Origin: Ralstonia sp. A12 | Lineage (GTDB): Bacteria; Pseudomonadota; Gammaproteobacteria; Burkholderiales; Burkholderiaceae | DNA: 64,000 bases | Assembly: GCF_000801955.1 (NCBI RefSeq) | Contig: NZ_JSZO01000011.1 | Coordinates: 186,001 to 250,000 of the forward strand | Direction of reading: 5' to 3' | Shown here: positions 52,616 through 61,635 of the stretch, in pieces | How the letters are laid out: each line of letters starts with the position of its first letter | How positions within the stretch are numbered: the first letter of the stretch is position 1 | The notes under the pieces: generated by a model | Database searches by the model: none | Told to the model about the DNA's origin: nothing | What the model saw: only the letters and a program-made list of their open reading frames with translations | Translations under genes and position numbers: made by a program

Positions 52616-52963
52616 ATGCATAGTCAAAAGATCCGATTTTTTCGCTCACGCATCCCCGCATTTGAGTGCGTCCCCGGCTGTCACGACTGCTGTGGCCCGG
52701 TGATGGCCTCAACAGAAGAGATGTCGAGGCTTCCCGTCAAGAGCGATGCCGAGCACGACGCGGCATTGGACAACCTGAGCTGCCCGCATCTGGGTGCCAA
52801 GGGCTGCTCGGTGTATCTGGAGCGCCCCTTGATCTGCCGCTTGTTTGGCACGACGCCCAGGCTTGCCTGTCCGCGCGGAAAGCGGCCGGACCAGATGATC
52901 AATCCGGACGTTGAACAGCAGATTCAGCACTTCTTTGTCGAAACACGTCATGTACTGGTCTGA
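52616..52963 (+). CDS. YkgJ-family cysteine cluster protein
   Basis: At 115 residues it has the cluster pattern FECVPGCHDCCGP...CPHLGAKGCSVYLERPLICRLFG...CPRG, typical of YkgJ/Fe-S or zinc-binding cysteine cluster proteins. It is probably cytoplasmic. It follows nasA by 76 bases and might be read from the same transcript, but a link to nitrate is not shown. Confidence 0.85.
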   Translation: MHSQKIRFFRSRIPAFECVPGCHDCCGPVMASTEEMSRLPVKSDAEHDAALDNLSCPHLGAKGCSVYLERPLICRLFGTTPRLACPRGKRPDQMINPDVEQQIQHFFVETRHVLV

Positions 52964-53007
52964 GAGCGTGAACCAGTTCTGACGGCCTCACCCATTAAAA
53001 TGGGCGG

Positions 53008-53814
53008 ATGGACGCTTTCGACCCCCTCCTTGATACCGACCTGCCATTCCCTGAAGACGCCGACGATGGGGTGCCCATGGTGCTGGAGTCGGGCCACATT
53101 GTGTCGCTCCAATTCGATGAATCCGCGATACAGAGCCTCATGTTCCGTCACGCGCCCAACAAGCTGGTGCTCGGCTATACCCGGACGATGATGAGCTTTT
53201 TGCTCCTGCAGCCGGCGCCGGCTCGGATCTCGATCATCGGCTTGGGTGGCGGATCGCTGGCCAAATATTGTTACCACCATCTTCCCGAGACTCACGTCGC
53301 GGCCATTGAGATTGATCCGGCAGTGATCGCCCTGCGCGATGCGTTCCAGATTCCGCCGGATGACAGCCGCTTCGAAGTGATCTGCGCGGATGGCGTGGAG
53401 TACGTCAAAGGCCGGGAGGCGCACCCGGATGTCATTCTGGTAGACGGCTTCCTGGCGTGCGGTATGCCCGCGCAACTCGGTACGGCGGACTTCTATGCGG
53501 CGTGTCGCGCGCGGCTTGCCGACAACGGTGTGCTGGTCGCCAATTTTCTGGAAACCGACCCCGATATTCCCTTCTACCTGGACGAAGTCCGTTCGGTCTT
53601 TGGCGAGTCGTTCTCCATCTGGCTCTCCGAGGATGGCGGCAACTACACGCTGTTGGCCTGGAAGGGGAAGCTTCCGTCGTCCAACACGTTGCTCACGCGC
53701 GCCCGGAGTCTGGAGGCCGAGCACGCGCTGGAGTTGTGCTCGGCAGCGCGTCACCTGAAACAGCGCGAGCGGCCCGTGTTGGATCGCAAGTTCTGGCAAA
53801 CGCGGGCGAACTGA
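53008..53814 (+). CDS. Spermidine synthase-like methyltransferase-fold protein
   Basis: The 268-residue product has the nucleotide-binding loop ISIIGLGGGSLAKYCYHHLPE near residue 75, followed by AIEIDPAVIALRDAF and VICADGVEYV, as in SpeE-like proteins. Its length and short N-terminus fit the group of transferase-like proteins annotated as spermidine synthases. True aminopropyl transfer is unproven. The start follows a weak ribosome site. Confidence 0.82.
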   Translation: MDAFDPLLDTDLPFPEDADDGVPMVLESGHIVSLQFDESAIQSLMFRHAPNKLVLGYTRTMMSFLLLQPAPARISIIGLGGGSLAKYCYHHLPETHVAAIEIDPAVIALRDAFQIPPDDSRFEVICADGVEYVKGREAHPDVILVDGFLACGMPAQLGTADFYAACRARLADNGVLVANFLETDPDIPFYLDEVRSVFGESFSIWLSEDGGNYTLLAWKGKLPSSNTLLTRARSLEAEHALELCSAARHLKQRERPVLDRKFWQTRAN

Positions 53815-53930
53815 CCGGCTGGCTAACGAGGGCGAGTCAGTCGGGTCGACTACGACCGGGCTGGGGAAACGAACCTTGTCGCAGGGGACGTAGCTCTTGT
53901 CCGGTGCCAACAAATTCCACCCGGGTAATA

Positions 53931-53958
53931 TTGACGTCAAATTAAATCCGGGTAGAAT
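53931..53958 (+). promoter_or_regulatory. Sigma-70 promoter of the DUF2239-MATE operon
   Basis: TTGACG, 16 bases, TAGAAT; the -35 lies in a perfect palindrome TTGACGTCAA, and CCGGGTA is repeated on each side (53921 and 53948). The expected start is near 53965, 23 bases before the ATG. Confidence 0.65.
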
Positions 53959-53987
53959 CGGCTCCTTTGTTTGATTGGAGCCTGTTC

Positions 53988-54620
53988 ATGCATCCCGCAT
54001 CGGTTGTGACCTGTACGGCGTTTGCCGGCGCGCGGCGCGTTGCCGCCGGCCCGCTGCGTGACGTTGCGCAAGCGGTCAAAGCCTACGTCGACCACCATGC
54101 CGATGCTGCCGTGCTCGTCTTTGACGATGCCACCAGTGATGTGGTCGAGCTCGACCTGCGTGGCTCGGTTGGTGATGTGCTGGCGCGGCTTCTCGTCCAA
54201 TCCGTTCCCGAGATCCCCGAAGAACCGGCACCGCCGCGCGGCCCTGGCCGCCCGAAGCTGGGCGTAACTGCGCGCGAGGTGACGTTGCTGCCACGTCATT
54301 GGGAATGGCTCGCCTCGCAGCCAGGCGGGGCGTCGGTAACGCTGCGCAAGCTCGTGGAAGCCGCACGCCGTGCGACCGAAGCACGCGATCGTCAGCGTGC
54401 GGCAACCGATGTCGCGTATGGTTTCCTGTCGGCCATGGCGGGCAACGCGCCTGCCTATGAAGATGCGTTGCGCGCGCTGTTTGCCGGCGATGCCGAACGC
54501 TTTACCGCTTGCACCGAACATTGGCCTGTCGACGTGCGCGACCATGCGCGCGGGCTGGCGCAGCGCGCCTTTGCTGCAGCGGCCACCTCCATACAAGAAG
54601 AAGGACAACAAACCGTATGA
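53988..54620 (+). CDS. DUF2239 family protein
   Basis: The 210-residue product starts at the ATG at 53988 after GGAG (an in-frame TTG at 53967 lies almost at the predicted start of transcription). The DUF2239 pattern is seen in TCTAFAGARRVAAGPLRDVAQAV, VLVFDDATSDVVELDLRG and the central GPGRPKLGVTAREVTLLPRHWEWL. No signal or helix is present. Its stop overlaps the MATE start (ATGA), so the two are coupled. Its function is unknown. Confidence 0.88.
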   Translation: MHPASVVTCTAFAGARRVAAGPLRDVAQAVKAYVDHHADAAVLVFDDATSDVVELDLRGSVGDVLARLLVQSVPEIPEEPAPPRGPGRPKLGVTAREVTLLPRHWEWLASQPGGASVTLRKLVEAARRATEARDRQRAATDVAYGFLSAMAGNAPAYEDALRALFAGDAERFTACTEHWPVDVRDHARGLAQRAFAAAATSIQEEGQQTV

Positions 54621-55999
54621 GTACCCCCCAATCCCATCCCGCTGCAGCGCGTCCGCTGTGGCGGACGTTCGTGTCGTTTCTCGGGCCGCTGATTCTCGCC
54701 AACATCCTGCAATCGTTGTCGGGCACGCTCAACAACGTCTACGTCGGGCACATGCTGGGCGTGAAGGCGCTGGGCGCGGTATCGGCGTTCTTCCCGATCC
54801 TGTTCTTCTTCATCGCTTTCATCATCGGGCTGGGCTCGGGGGCTGCGGTGTTGATCGGGCAGGCGTGGGGCGCCAAGAAACCTGAGGCGGTGAAGACCGT
54901 GGCGGGCACCACGCTGTCGGTCGGTTTTGCCGTGGGCCTGGCGGTGGCGTTGCTGGGCGGCCCGTTTGCGCAGGCGCTGTTGCGCTGGCTCGGCACGCCG
55001 GCCGACATCTTGCAGGACGCCACGCTCTACGCGAGCGTCATGCTCTACGCAATGCCGGGCCTGTTCGTGTACCTGCTCGCCACGGCGATGATGCGCGGCG
55101 TAGGTGACACGCGCACGCCGCTGCGCACGCTGGCGTTGTCTACATCGATCGGGCTGGTCTTGACCCCGACGTTCATTCGCGGCTGGTTCGGTTTGCCGCA
55201 ACTGGGCGTGGCCAGCGGTGCGGTGGCCACCATCATCTCGTTCACGATTGCACTGATCTGGTTGGCGTTCTTCCTGCGCCGCCGTAACCATCCGCTCGCG
55301 CCGGATGCGGTGCTGGCGCGGCATCTGTGGGTCGACTTTGGCGTGCTCAGGACGGTCCTGAAGATCGGCGTGCCGACCGGCGTGCAGCTTGTGGTGATCT
55401 CGATTGCAGAGCTGGCGCTGCTGTCGTTCGTCAACAGCTTCGGGTCGGACGCCACCGCCGCCTACGGCGCCGGCACGCAGATCATCAGCTACGTGCAGTT
55501 CCCGGCCATGTCGATTGCCATTACGGCGTCGATCCTGGGGGCGCAGGCCATCGGCTCGGGCAATACGGACCGGCTCGATGCCATCACCCGTACCGGGCTC
55601 ATGCTCAACGTGGCCATCACCGGGTTGCTGGTGGTGCTCGCGCTGCTGTTCTCGCGCTCTGTGATTGGCTGGTTCACCTCCAACACCGAAGTGATGAGCC
55701 TGGCTCAGAGCCTGTTGCATATCTCGCTGTGGAGTTCGGTCATCTTCGGCATGGCGAGCGTGTTCTCGGGCGTGATGCGCGCCAGTGGCACGGTCATGGC
55801 ACCCACGGCCATCTCCATCATCGCCATTGCGGCGGTGGAGGTGCCGGTGGCGTGGATGTTGAGCCGCCATATCGGTACCGATGGCATCTGGGCGGCGTAC
55901 CCCGCTGCGTTCATCGCCATGTTCGTGATGCAGGGCGCGTACTACGGCCTGGTGTGGCGCCGCCGCGCGCAACGCTTCGGTATCCGCCGGATGGTGTGA
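54617..55999 (+). CDS. MATE-family multidrug efflux transporter
   Basis: At 460 residues with 12 helices it has the two repeated MatE domains (FLGPLILANILQSLSGTLNNVYVGHMLG near the start; TVLKIGVPTGVQLVVISIAELALL near 250). It probably expels cationic drugs with sodium or proton exchange in the inner membrane. The ATG at 54617 overlaps the DUF2239 stop and is preceded by AAGGA. This coupling suggests joint control from the promoter at 53931. Confidence 0.94.
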   Translation: MSTPQSHPAAARPLWRTFVSFLGPLILANILQSLSGTLNNVYVGHMLGVKALGAVSAFFPILFFFIAFIIGLGSGAAVLIGQAWGAKKPEAVKTVAGTTLSVGFAVGLAVALLGGPFAQALLRWLGTPADILQDATLYASVMLYAMPGLFVYLLATAMMRGVGDTRTPLRTLALSTSIGLVLTPTFIRGWFGLPQLGVASGAVATIISFTIALIWLAFFLRRRNHPLAPDAVLARHLWVDFGVLRTVLKIGVPTGVQLVVISIAELALLSFVNSFGSDATAAYGAGTQIISYVQFPAMSIAITASILGAQAIGSGNTDRLDAITRTGLMLNVAITGLLVVLALLFSRSVIGWFTSNTEVMSLAQSLLHISLWSSVIFGMASVFSGVMRASGTVMAPTAISIIAIAAVEVPVAWMLSRHIGTDGIWAAYPAAFIAMFVMQGAYYGLVWRRRAQRFGIRRMV

Positions 56000-56021
56000 T
56001 GCCACACTCGCCGCACCGCTG

Positions 56022-56375
56022 TTATGCAGTGGGCGGCGGGTCCTCCAGCTTTACGGTCAGCATGCCGTCGGCAGCGCTGACCGGAAAGCGCTTCAGGCAC
56101 AGCGCTGCTGTGTCGCTCGCGGCCAGATCGAAGCGCAGCCCGTGCGCCGGACATTGCAGTCGCGTGCCCTCCAGCTTTCCATTGGCCAGCGATGCCCCTT
56201 GATGCGGGCACGTGTTGTCGATGGCGTAGACCGTGCCATCAATGTTGAACAGCACGAGGCTGCGGCCATCCACAAATACGAGCCTGCGCTGACCCGGTGA
56301 CAGTTCTGCCACGGGAATCGACACGGTGCGCGGCAGGCTGCCCGCTGATTCAGCGCAGGGCATCGATGAGTGCAT
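56022..56375 (-). CDS. Rieske [2Fe-2S] ferredoxin-like protein
   Basis: This encodes about 117 residues (start at 56375 after GGAAG; ATG at 56363 is an alternative). The Rieske ligands are CPHQGASL and CPAHGLRFDL (two Cys and two His). Single-domain proteins of this sort act as electron carriers for oxygenases or as redox sensors. Its start overlaps the end of the alpha/beta hydrolase gene by about 25 bases on the same strand, so the genes form one unit. Confidence 0.88.
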   Translation of the reverse strand: MHSSMPCAESAGSLPRTVSIPVAELSPGQRRLVFVDGRSLVLFNIDGTVYAIDNTCPHQGASLANGKLEGTRLQCPAHGLRFDLAASDTAALCLKRFPVSAADGMLTVKLEDPPPTA

Positions 56376-56922
56376 GTGCTTCCGGCCACGGCCCAAAACC
56401 GGCTGCCGGGTTCAAGTGTCCGACGTCTCCCAGATCGACCAGCCGGCTGCCCCAATCGGCCGCCATGCCTGCAGTGCGTTCATACGACGCCAGCGGGTCG
56501 TTGCGGCTGGCCGCGACGATGCTCGGAAACGGCAGCGGACGGCGCGGGCAGGGTAGCCAAGCGTTCTTCTGCAGCACGTCGTGCGTCGGATACCCTGACG
56601 GCAACGGCGTGTCGAGGTCAGCCGGCGTTGCGAGCAGTGCGCCGAGAATGCTGCGCGCATGACGCCGTGCCCAATGCACGGTGATCATCACTCCCGCGCT
56701 GTGTGCCACCAGAATCACGGGCCCATCAATGGCGGAGATCGCCTTGTCCAGCGCCGCCACGCGCGCCGCGCAACTGAGCTTGTCGGCTTCCAGTGGTGGC
56801 ACCGAGTCAGCCTTGTGTCCCTTGGCTTGCAGTGCGGCTTGTAGCAGCGTCTGCCAATGCTTGGCGACGTGGTCCCGCAGGCCGGGCACCATGAGGATCG
56901 TCGGAGTGGTTTGAGATTGCAT
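56350..56922 (-). CDS. RBBP9/YdeN-family alpha/beta hydrolase
   Basis: The 190-residue product starts at the ATG at 56922. The small serine hydrolase pattern is clear: MVPGLRDHVAKHWQ, AHSAGV with nucleophile Ser75, ASRNDPLASYE with the Asp, and GDVGHLNPAAGFGPWPE with the His, the usual RBBP9 order. The natural substrate is unknown. It is followed at once by the Rieske gene. Confidence 0.9.
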   Translation of the reverse strand: MQSQTTPTILMVPGLRDHVAKHWQTLLQAALQAKGHKADSVPPLEADKLSCAARVAALDKAISAIDGPVILVAHSAGVMITVHWARRHARSILGALLATPADLDTPLPSGYPTHDVLQKNAWLPCPRRPLPFPSIVAASRNDPLASYERTAGMAADWGSRLVDLGDVGHLNPAAGFGPWPEAHALIDALR

Positions 56923-56943
56923 GGGCGAAGAACGGAAGCTTGC

Positions 56944-56970
56944 AAAAAAGCGAGGAGGTTGCCCTCCTCG
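56944..56970 (-). terminator. Intrinsic terminator of the porin gene
   Basis: On the minus strand CGAGGAGG pairs with CCTCCTCG across four bases and runs into TTTTTT. It lies between the porin stop (57029) and the hydrolase start. Confidence 0.85.
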
Positions 56971-57028
56971 AACGCCGACCGGGGAGACGGCCCAAAAAGC
57001 GGTAGCCGCCTCCCGTGGTGTTGACTGC

Positions 57029-58171
57029 TCAGAATTTGTGGCGGATGCCGACTGCCACGCCAACCATGCTGGTCTTGCCGGTGGCTAGGCCATAGCCGGT
57101 GGCGTTGAGATCCACCGTGGCCTGGTCCAGCGCCAGGCCGGCGTTGCGCGCGTAAGCGGTAGTCAGGTACAGGTCAGTGCGCTTGGAGAACGTGTAGTCG
57201 GCAATGAAGGCCACCTGCCACGGATTGGGTTGTGTGGACGGCGCGCTGTTGATCGTTTTGATCTTCTGGTACGAGTACTCCAGCGACAGCGTCGTCGCGT
57301 TGGTTGCTTGGTAGTTCACGCCGGCCCAGTAGTAGTCGTCACGCAGGGCCACGCTGCCGTTGGCGTTCTTGTTCTGGCCCCAGCGGTAGCCGCCCATGAT
57401 CTTGACGACATCGCCAAACAGGTAGCTGCCCGCGATGGCTGCCTTGCGCACGGTGCCTGAACTGAATGCACCGCCGCCCAGCGACACACTCGGGTTGTAC
57501 TGGTCAAAGACCAGCGTCGCGCCAATCGGGCCGGCTGAATACGCCACGCCTGTGCCATAGCCGCTGTCGCGCCGGCCCTGGCCGGGGACCTCGCCGTTGC
57601 CGCCGCCGGTTGGGTTGGCACTTGGTGCGCCGGTGCCGAAGGAGTAGTGCGCCTGTGCCGTGACCGGGCCGAAGGTGCCCGTGTACATGGCGGTGTTGTC
57701 CGAGCGGAAGTTGACGCCCGTCTGCACGGCAGCGGGTTCGTACTGGGTGGAGTACGCCATCGGCTCGAAGTTGGCCAGCAACTGGAACAGCGTCGTGTAC
57801 TGGCGGCCGAAGGTGAACTGGCCCACCGTGCTGCTTTTCAGACCGACGTACGCCTGACGTCCGAACAGGCGGCCACCTTGCTGCGATTGCCCGGTGTCGC
57901 TCGCAAAGCCGCTCTCCAGCACGAAGAGCGCGCTCAGGCCACCGCCCAGGTCTTCCACGCCGCGCAGGCCCCAGCGCGAGCCGGACAGACCGCCGCTCTG
58001 CATGGACACGCGGTTGCCTGAACTGCCGGGTGTGGCGCCCGGCAGGTTGGTGGCGTACTCGATGTTGGTATCCACCACGCCATACAGCGTCACGCTTGAT
58101 TGCGCATAGGCCGCGCCGGCGCAGGCCAGCAGAGCGATCGGTGCGATGGGGGCGATGTGCTTGCTCTTCAT
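57029..58171 (-). CDS. Beta-proteobacterial general porin
   Basis: The 380-residue product has a signal peptide (cleavage near AAYAQ), the porin opening SSVTLYGVVDTNIEY, loop and strand pattern (SRWGLRGVEDLGGGLSALFVLESGF, GRQAYVGL) and a terminal Phe in GVAVGIRHKF for outer membrane assembly. It forms a 16-stranded trimeric channel. It is the last gene of the catabolic cluster, 70 bases after the dioxygenase, and likely admits the same substrate. Confidence 0.95.
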   Translation of the reverse strand: MKSKHIAPIAPIALLACAGAAYAQSSVTLYGVVDTNIEYATNLPGATPGSSGNRVSMQSGGLSGSRWGLRGVEDLGGGLSALFVLESGFASDTGQSQQGGRLFGRQAYVGLKSSTVGQFTFGRQYTTLFQLLANFEPMAYSTQYEPAAVQTGVNFRSDNTAMYTGTFGPVTAQAHYSFGTGAPSANPTGGGNGEVPGQGRRDSGYGTGVAYSAGPIGATLVFDQYNPSVSLGGGAFSSGTVRKAAIAGSYLFGDVVKIMGGYRWGQNKNANGSVALRDDYYWAGVNYQATNATTLSLEYSYQKIKTINSAPSTQPNPWQVAFIADYTFSKRTDLYLTTAYARNAGLALDQATVDLNATGYGLATGKTSMVGVAVGIRHKF

Positions 58172-58241
58172 GTTGCAGGGTCTCCTCTTTTGGTGTGGTC
58201 GCCGCTGGGTGCATTGGGTGTGCCAAGTGCCCCGGCGGTCG

Positions 58242-59090
58242 TTAGAGCGGCTTGCTGCCGATGATCCCGGCGCGCTCCATCTTCCGGTGGCACGGCGGGT
58301 AATCCATGACCGCGTAGTGTTGCGTGGCGGTGTTGTCCCAGATGGCGACGCTGTTGGGTTTCCAGCGCCAGCGCACCTGGTATTCGGGGATGTAGGCCTG
58401 GCTGATCAGGTAGCGCAGCAGCTCTGCCGCGCCGCCCGTGGCGTCCTGCCCGTAGCGCACGCGTGCCGGCGTGTGGTAGTTGGTGAAGTGCGTGGTGAAG
58501 CCGTTCACGTACAGCACTTTCTCGCCGGTCTCGGGGTGCGTGCGTACCACGGGGTGCTCCGGATCGGGGTACTGCGCCTTGAGTGCGAGGCGCTTCTCGA
58601 TCGGCATGGCGGCGCCAAAGCTGGCTTCGATGCTGTGGCGCGCGCGCAGGTCGGCAATCTCGTGCTTCACGTTGTCGGGCAGCTTGTCATAGGCGAGTGC
58701 CATGTTGGCCCACATGGTGTCGCCGCCCACGGGCGGGCATTCCACGCAACGCAACACGGCCCCGAACTGCGGCGCCTCGCGCCATGTGGTGTCGGAATGC
58801 CAGCAGTTTTCGTAACGGTCGTTCGGGTGCTCGGGTGTCTTGTAGATGCGCACGAGGCCGGGGTGCTCCGGGTCGCTGCCGGCCACGGGGTGGTCTTCCA
58901 GATCGCCAAAGCGGCGGGCGAAGGCAACGTGTTCCGCACGGCTTAGCGCCTGATCACGCAGGAAGATGACGCGGTGCTTGAGCAGTGCGGCGCGGATCTC
59001 CGCAAACAGGTCGTCGCTTTGCACGGCATCGGCCAGTTGCACGCCAATCAATTCAGCGCCGAGCGCGTTGGACAGTGGTTCGACACGCAT
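58242..59090 (-). CDS. TauD/TfdA-family Fe(II)/2-oxoglutarate dioxygenase
   Basis: The product has 282 residues. The facial triad is visible: His98-x-Asp100 in NCWHSDTTW and the distal His258 in ATQHYAV, with an arginine for 2-oxoglutarate just after. The opening VEPLSNALGAELIGVQL and FLRDQALSRAEHVAFARRFG match TauD-like enzymes of sulfonate, carboxylate or aryloxy substrates. It starts 9 bases after the oxidoreductase stop. It probably hydroxylates the imported compound; the substrate is unknown. Confidence 0.92.
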   Translation of the reverse strand: MRVEPLSNALGAELIGVQLADAVQSDDLFAEIRAALLKHRVIFLRDQALSRAEHVAFARRFGDLEDHPVAGSDPEHPGLVRIYKTPEHPNDRYENCWHSDTTWREAPQFGAVLRCVECPPVGGDTMWANMALAYDKLPDNVKHEIADLRARHSIEASFGAAMPIEKRLALKAQYPDPEHPVVRTHPETGEKVLYVNGFTTHFTNYHTPARVRYGQDATGGAAELLRYLISQAYIPEYQVRWRWKPNSVAIWDNTATQHYAVMDYPPCHRKMERAGIIGSKPL

Positions 59091-59099
59091 GACGGCACC

Positions 59100-60080
59100 T
59101 CAGATGACGAAGACGGACGAGCCCGTCGTCTTGCGTGCTTCGAGATCGCGGTGCGCCTGCACGGCTTCTTCCAATGCGTAGCGCTGGTGGATCTCGATCT
59201 GGATGCGGCCGGCTGCCACGTGGTCGAACAGTTCGCCGGCCAGTTCGGCTTTCTCAGCCGGATCGGCAATGTAGTCCGCCAGCGCCGGGCGTGTCATGTA
59301 GAGCGAGCCCTTCATCGCCAGCAGTTGCGGATTGAACGGGGGGATCGGGCCTGATGCCGTGCCCACGCACACCATCAGTCCGCGCCGCTTGAGTGAATCG
59401 AGCGAGGCCTCGAAGGTGCTCTTGCCCACGCTGTCCAACACCACGTTCACGCCCACGCCGTCGGTCAGCTCGCGCACGCGCTTGGCGACGTCCTCATGCG
59501 CGTAGTTGATGACGTGGTCGCAGCCATGCGCGCGGGCGACGTCCGCCTTGGCTTCGCTCGACACCGTGCCGATCACTGTGAGCCCAAGCAGCTTGGCCCA
59601 TTGCGAGACGATCAACCCCACGCCGCCCGCGGCCGCGTGCAGCAGGACGGTGTCGCCCTTGGCAAACGGATAGATGCGGCGCAGCAGGTAGGCCGAGGTC
59701 AGGCCGCGCATGGTCATGGCGGCGGCGGTTTCGCAGGCAATGGCATCCGGCAGCTTGATGAGCGGCGCGGCGGGAATCAGGCGCTCGGTGCTGTAGGCGC
59801 CCAGCGTGTTGATGAAGCCGGTGTAGGTCACGCGGTCGCCTACGGCAACGTTGGTCACGTCGTTGCCCACAGCTTCGACAATGCCTGCAGCTTCAACGCC
59901 CATGCCGGCCGGGCGCGGTACCGGGTAGAGGCCGGAACGGAAGTACGTGTCGGCAAAATTGAGGCCCACGGCTTCGTGGCGCAGGCGGACCTGGCCGGGG
60001 CCAGGCTGGCCGACTTCAACCGTCTCGCAACGCAAGACTTCGGGGCCACCGGTTTCATGAAAGCGGACTGCAGTTGCCAT
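59100..60080 (-). CDS. Zinc-free quinone oxidoreductase (MDR family)
   Basis: At 326 residues it has the quinone-reductase pattern NFADTYFRSGLYPVPRPAGMGVEAAG and the NADPH loop HAAAGGVGLIVSQWAKLLG. The zinc ligands of alcohol dehydrogenases are missing, as in QorA. It is the middle gene of the catabolic cluster; the ATG follows AGGAG. It may reduce an enone or quinone intermediate. Confidence 0.93.
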   Translation of the reverse strand: MATAVRFHETGGPEVLRCETVEVGQPGPGQVRLRHEAVGLNFADTYFRSGLYPVPRPAGMGVEAAGIVEAVGNDVTNVAVGDRVTYTGFINTLGAYSTERLIPAAPLIKLPDAIACETAAAMTMRGLTSAYLLRRIYPFAKGDTVLLHAAAGGVGLIVSQWAKLLGLTVIGTVSSEAKADVARAHGCDHVINYAHEDVAKRVRELTDGVGVNVVLDSVGKSTFEASLDSLKRRGLMVCVGTASGPIPPFNPQLLAMKGSLYMTRPALADYIADPAEKAELAGELFDHVAAGRIQIEIHQRYALEEAVQAHRDLEARKTTGSSVFVI

Positions 60081-60222
60081 GTGTGTCTCCTGGTTTTTCT
60101 CAGATGTTTGGGGTGCGCGCCGCCCGCACGGCTCGCTGTGCGAGTCGCGGTCAAAGCGGAGAGGGAGTGGGTTGCCTTGGGAGGCGGCGCGCGTTAAGTG
60201 GAACTCAAGCGGAATCAGGCCG

Positions 60223-61563
60223 TTATGCAGAGGCCACGGCAGTTGGGGTGGCGGTGGGCGCTGCGTCCAGCGATACGTTGGCCACGCGTTTCAGCTCAGC
60301 CTCATAGCTGCGTGCGGCCAGCAGGAAGCAGCCCGCTGCAACCACACCGAAGAGCGGCATGACGGCCAGCGCGGTTTGCAGGCCCCACGCATCGGACATG
60401 GCGCCACCCACGAACGGGCCGATCGCCAGGCCGAAAAGATTCTGGAACAGCGACAGCACCGCCGCCCCAGTCGAACGCACACCCGGATGCACTACGTCGA
60501 ACACCACACTGGAAGCCGGCGCCACCGTGCACGTCATGAGAAAACCGCCAACGGCAATCAGCAGGAACTGCTGGTTGGGCGGCATGGCCGTGCCGAAGGC
60601 CGTCACGAACACCAGCAGCGTCACGATGGCCAGGCCAGCCACCGCAATCAGCCGGTTGCGCTGACGGCGTGCCGCCACTATATCGGCCACCACGCCCCAC
60701 ACGAACGCGCCCAGCGCACCGCACAGCACCACCAGCGCAGCCTGCATGGCTGCACGCTCCGGCGGTGTGCCGTGGTAGCGGTTCAGATAGCTCGGAAGCC
60801 ACGACCAGATGGTCGATACGACGATCAGCTGGAACGCCGCGCCCAGGCAAGTCCACCACAGCGTGCGCGAACCAGTGAGCGCGCCAGCGACGCGCTGCAG
60901 GAGCGTGCCGGCGGACTGCCGCGTCTGCGTGCTGCCCGGTGTCATCGCCACCGTCTTGTAGTCCGGCACGAACACGTAGAGCAGCGCCAGCAGCAACCCC
61001 GGCACGCCCACCACACCAAAGGCTGCTTGCCAGCCCCAGCGTGCGGCAATCACGCCGCCCAGCAGTACGCCCAGCACCGAACCCACCGACGCCGCCGCAA
61101 AGAAAGCGCCCATCAACGTGGCACGCAGACGCTTGGGGAAGAGGCTGGCGATGAGTGCTGCGCCCACCGAGCCGTAGCCGGTTTCGCCCACGCCCACGAT
61201 GGCGCGTGCGGTGAACAGTTGCCCGTAGTTGCGCGTGAACATGCAGGAGATGGTTGCCAGACTCCAGACGGTCGCCATGATGACGATGCTCTTGACGCGG
61301 CTGAAGCGGTCGGCCAGCAGCGCCACCGGCAAGCCGCCCACTGCCACCACGATCGAGATGACGGAGACCAGCGCGCCGAGTTGTTTGTCCGACAGCGCCC
61401 AGGCCGTTTTCAGATGCGGGAACAGCGACACGATGACTTGCCGGTCGATGTAGTCGAACAGCATCAGCGCAAAGGTCATTGCAAACGCAAACCATGCCTG
61501 GGGGCGGCTGACAAGGTAGTCGTCGTGGTGGTCTGTGCGCGGGTCGGCGGCATGCAGATTCAT
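60223..61563 (-). CDS. MFS importer of organic acids (ACS-like family)
   Basis: The 446-residue protein has 12 helices, FDYIDRQVIVSLFPHLK after helix 1, LLADRFSRVKSIV (motif A) and GVGETGYGSVGAALIASLFPKRLRA, which are typical of anion:cation symporters for carboxylates. It sits between the BKACE and quinone oxidoreductase genes and probably imports the substrate. The ATG follows CGGAGA. Confidence 0.92.
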   Translation of the reverse strand: MNLHAADPRTDHHDDYLVSRPQAWFAFAMTFALMLFDYIDRQVIVSLFPHLKTAWALSDKQLGALVSVISIVVAVGGLPVALLADRFSRVKSIVIMATVWSLATISCMFTRNYGQLFTARAIVGVGETGYGSVGAALIASLFPKRLRATLMGAFFAAASVGSVLGVLLGGVIAARWGWQAAFGVVGVPGLLLALLYVFVPDYKTVAMTPGSTQTRQSAGTLLQRVAGALTGSRTLWWTCLGAAFQLIVVSTIWSWLPSYLNRYHGTPPERAAMQAALVVLCGALGAFVWGVVADIVAARRQRNRLIAVAGLAIVTLLVFVTAFGTAMPPNQQFLLIAVGGFLMTCTVAPASSVVFDVVHPGVRSTGAAVLSLFQNLFGLAIGPFVGGAMSDAWGLQTALAVMPLFGVVAAGCFLLAARSYEAELKRVANVSLDAAPTATPTAVASA

Positions 61564-61635
61564 GGTTGTCTCCGAGTGGCGGCGCTTGCGTTGAGCGCCG
61601 CCTGTGTTGGGCCCAGTGAAAGTGCGTCTTCTAGT

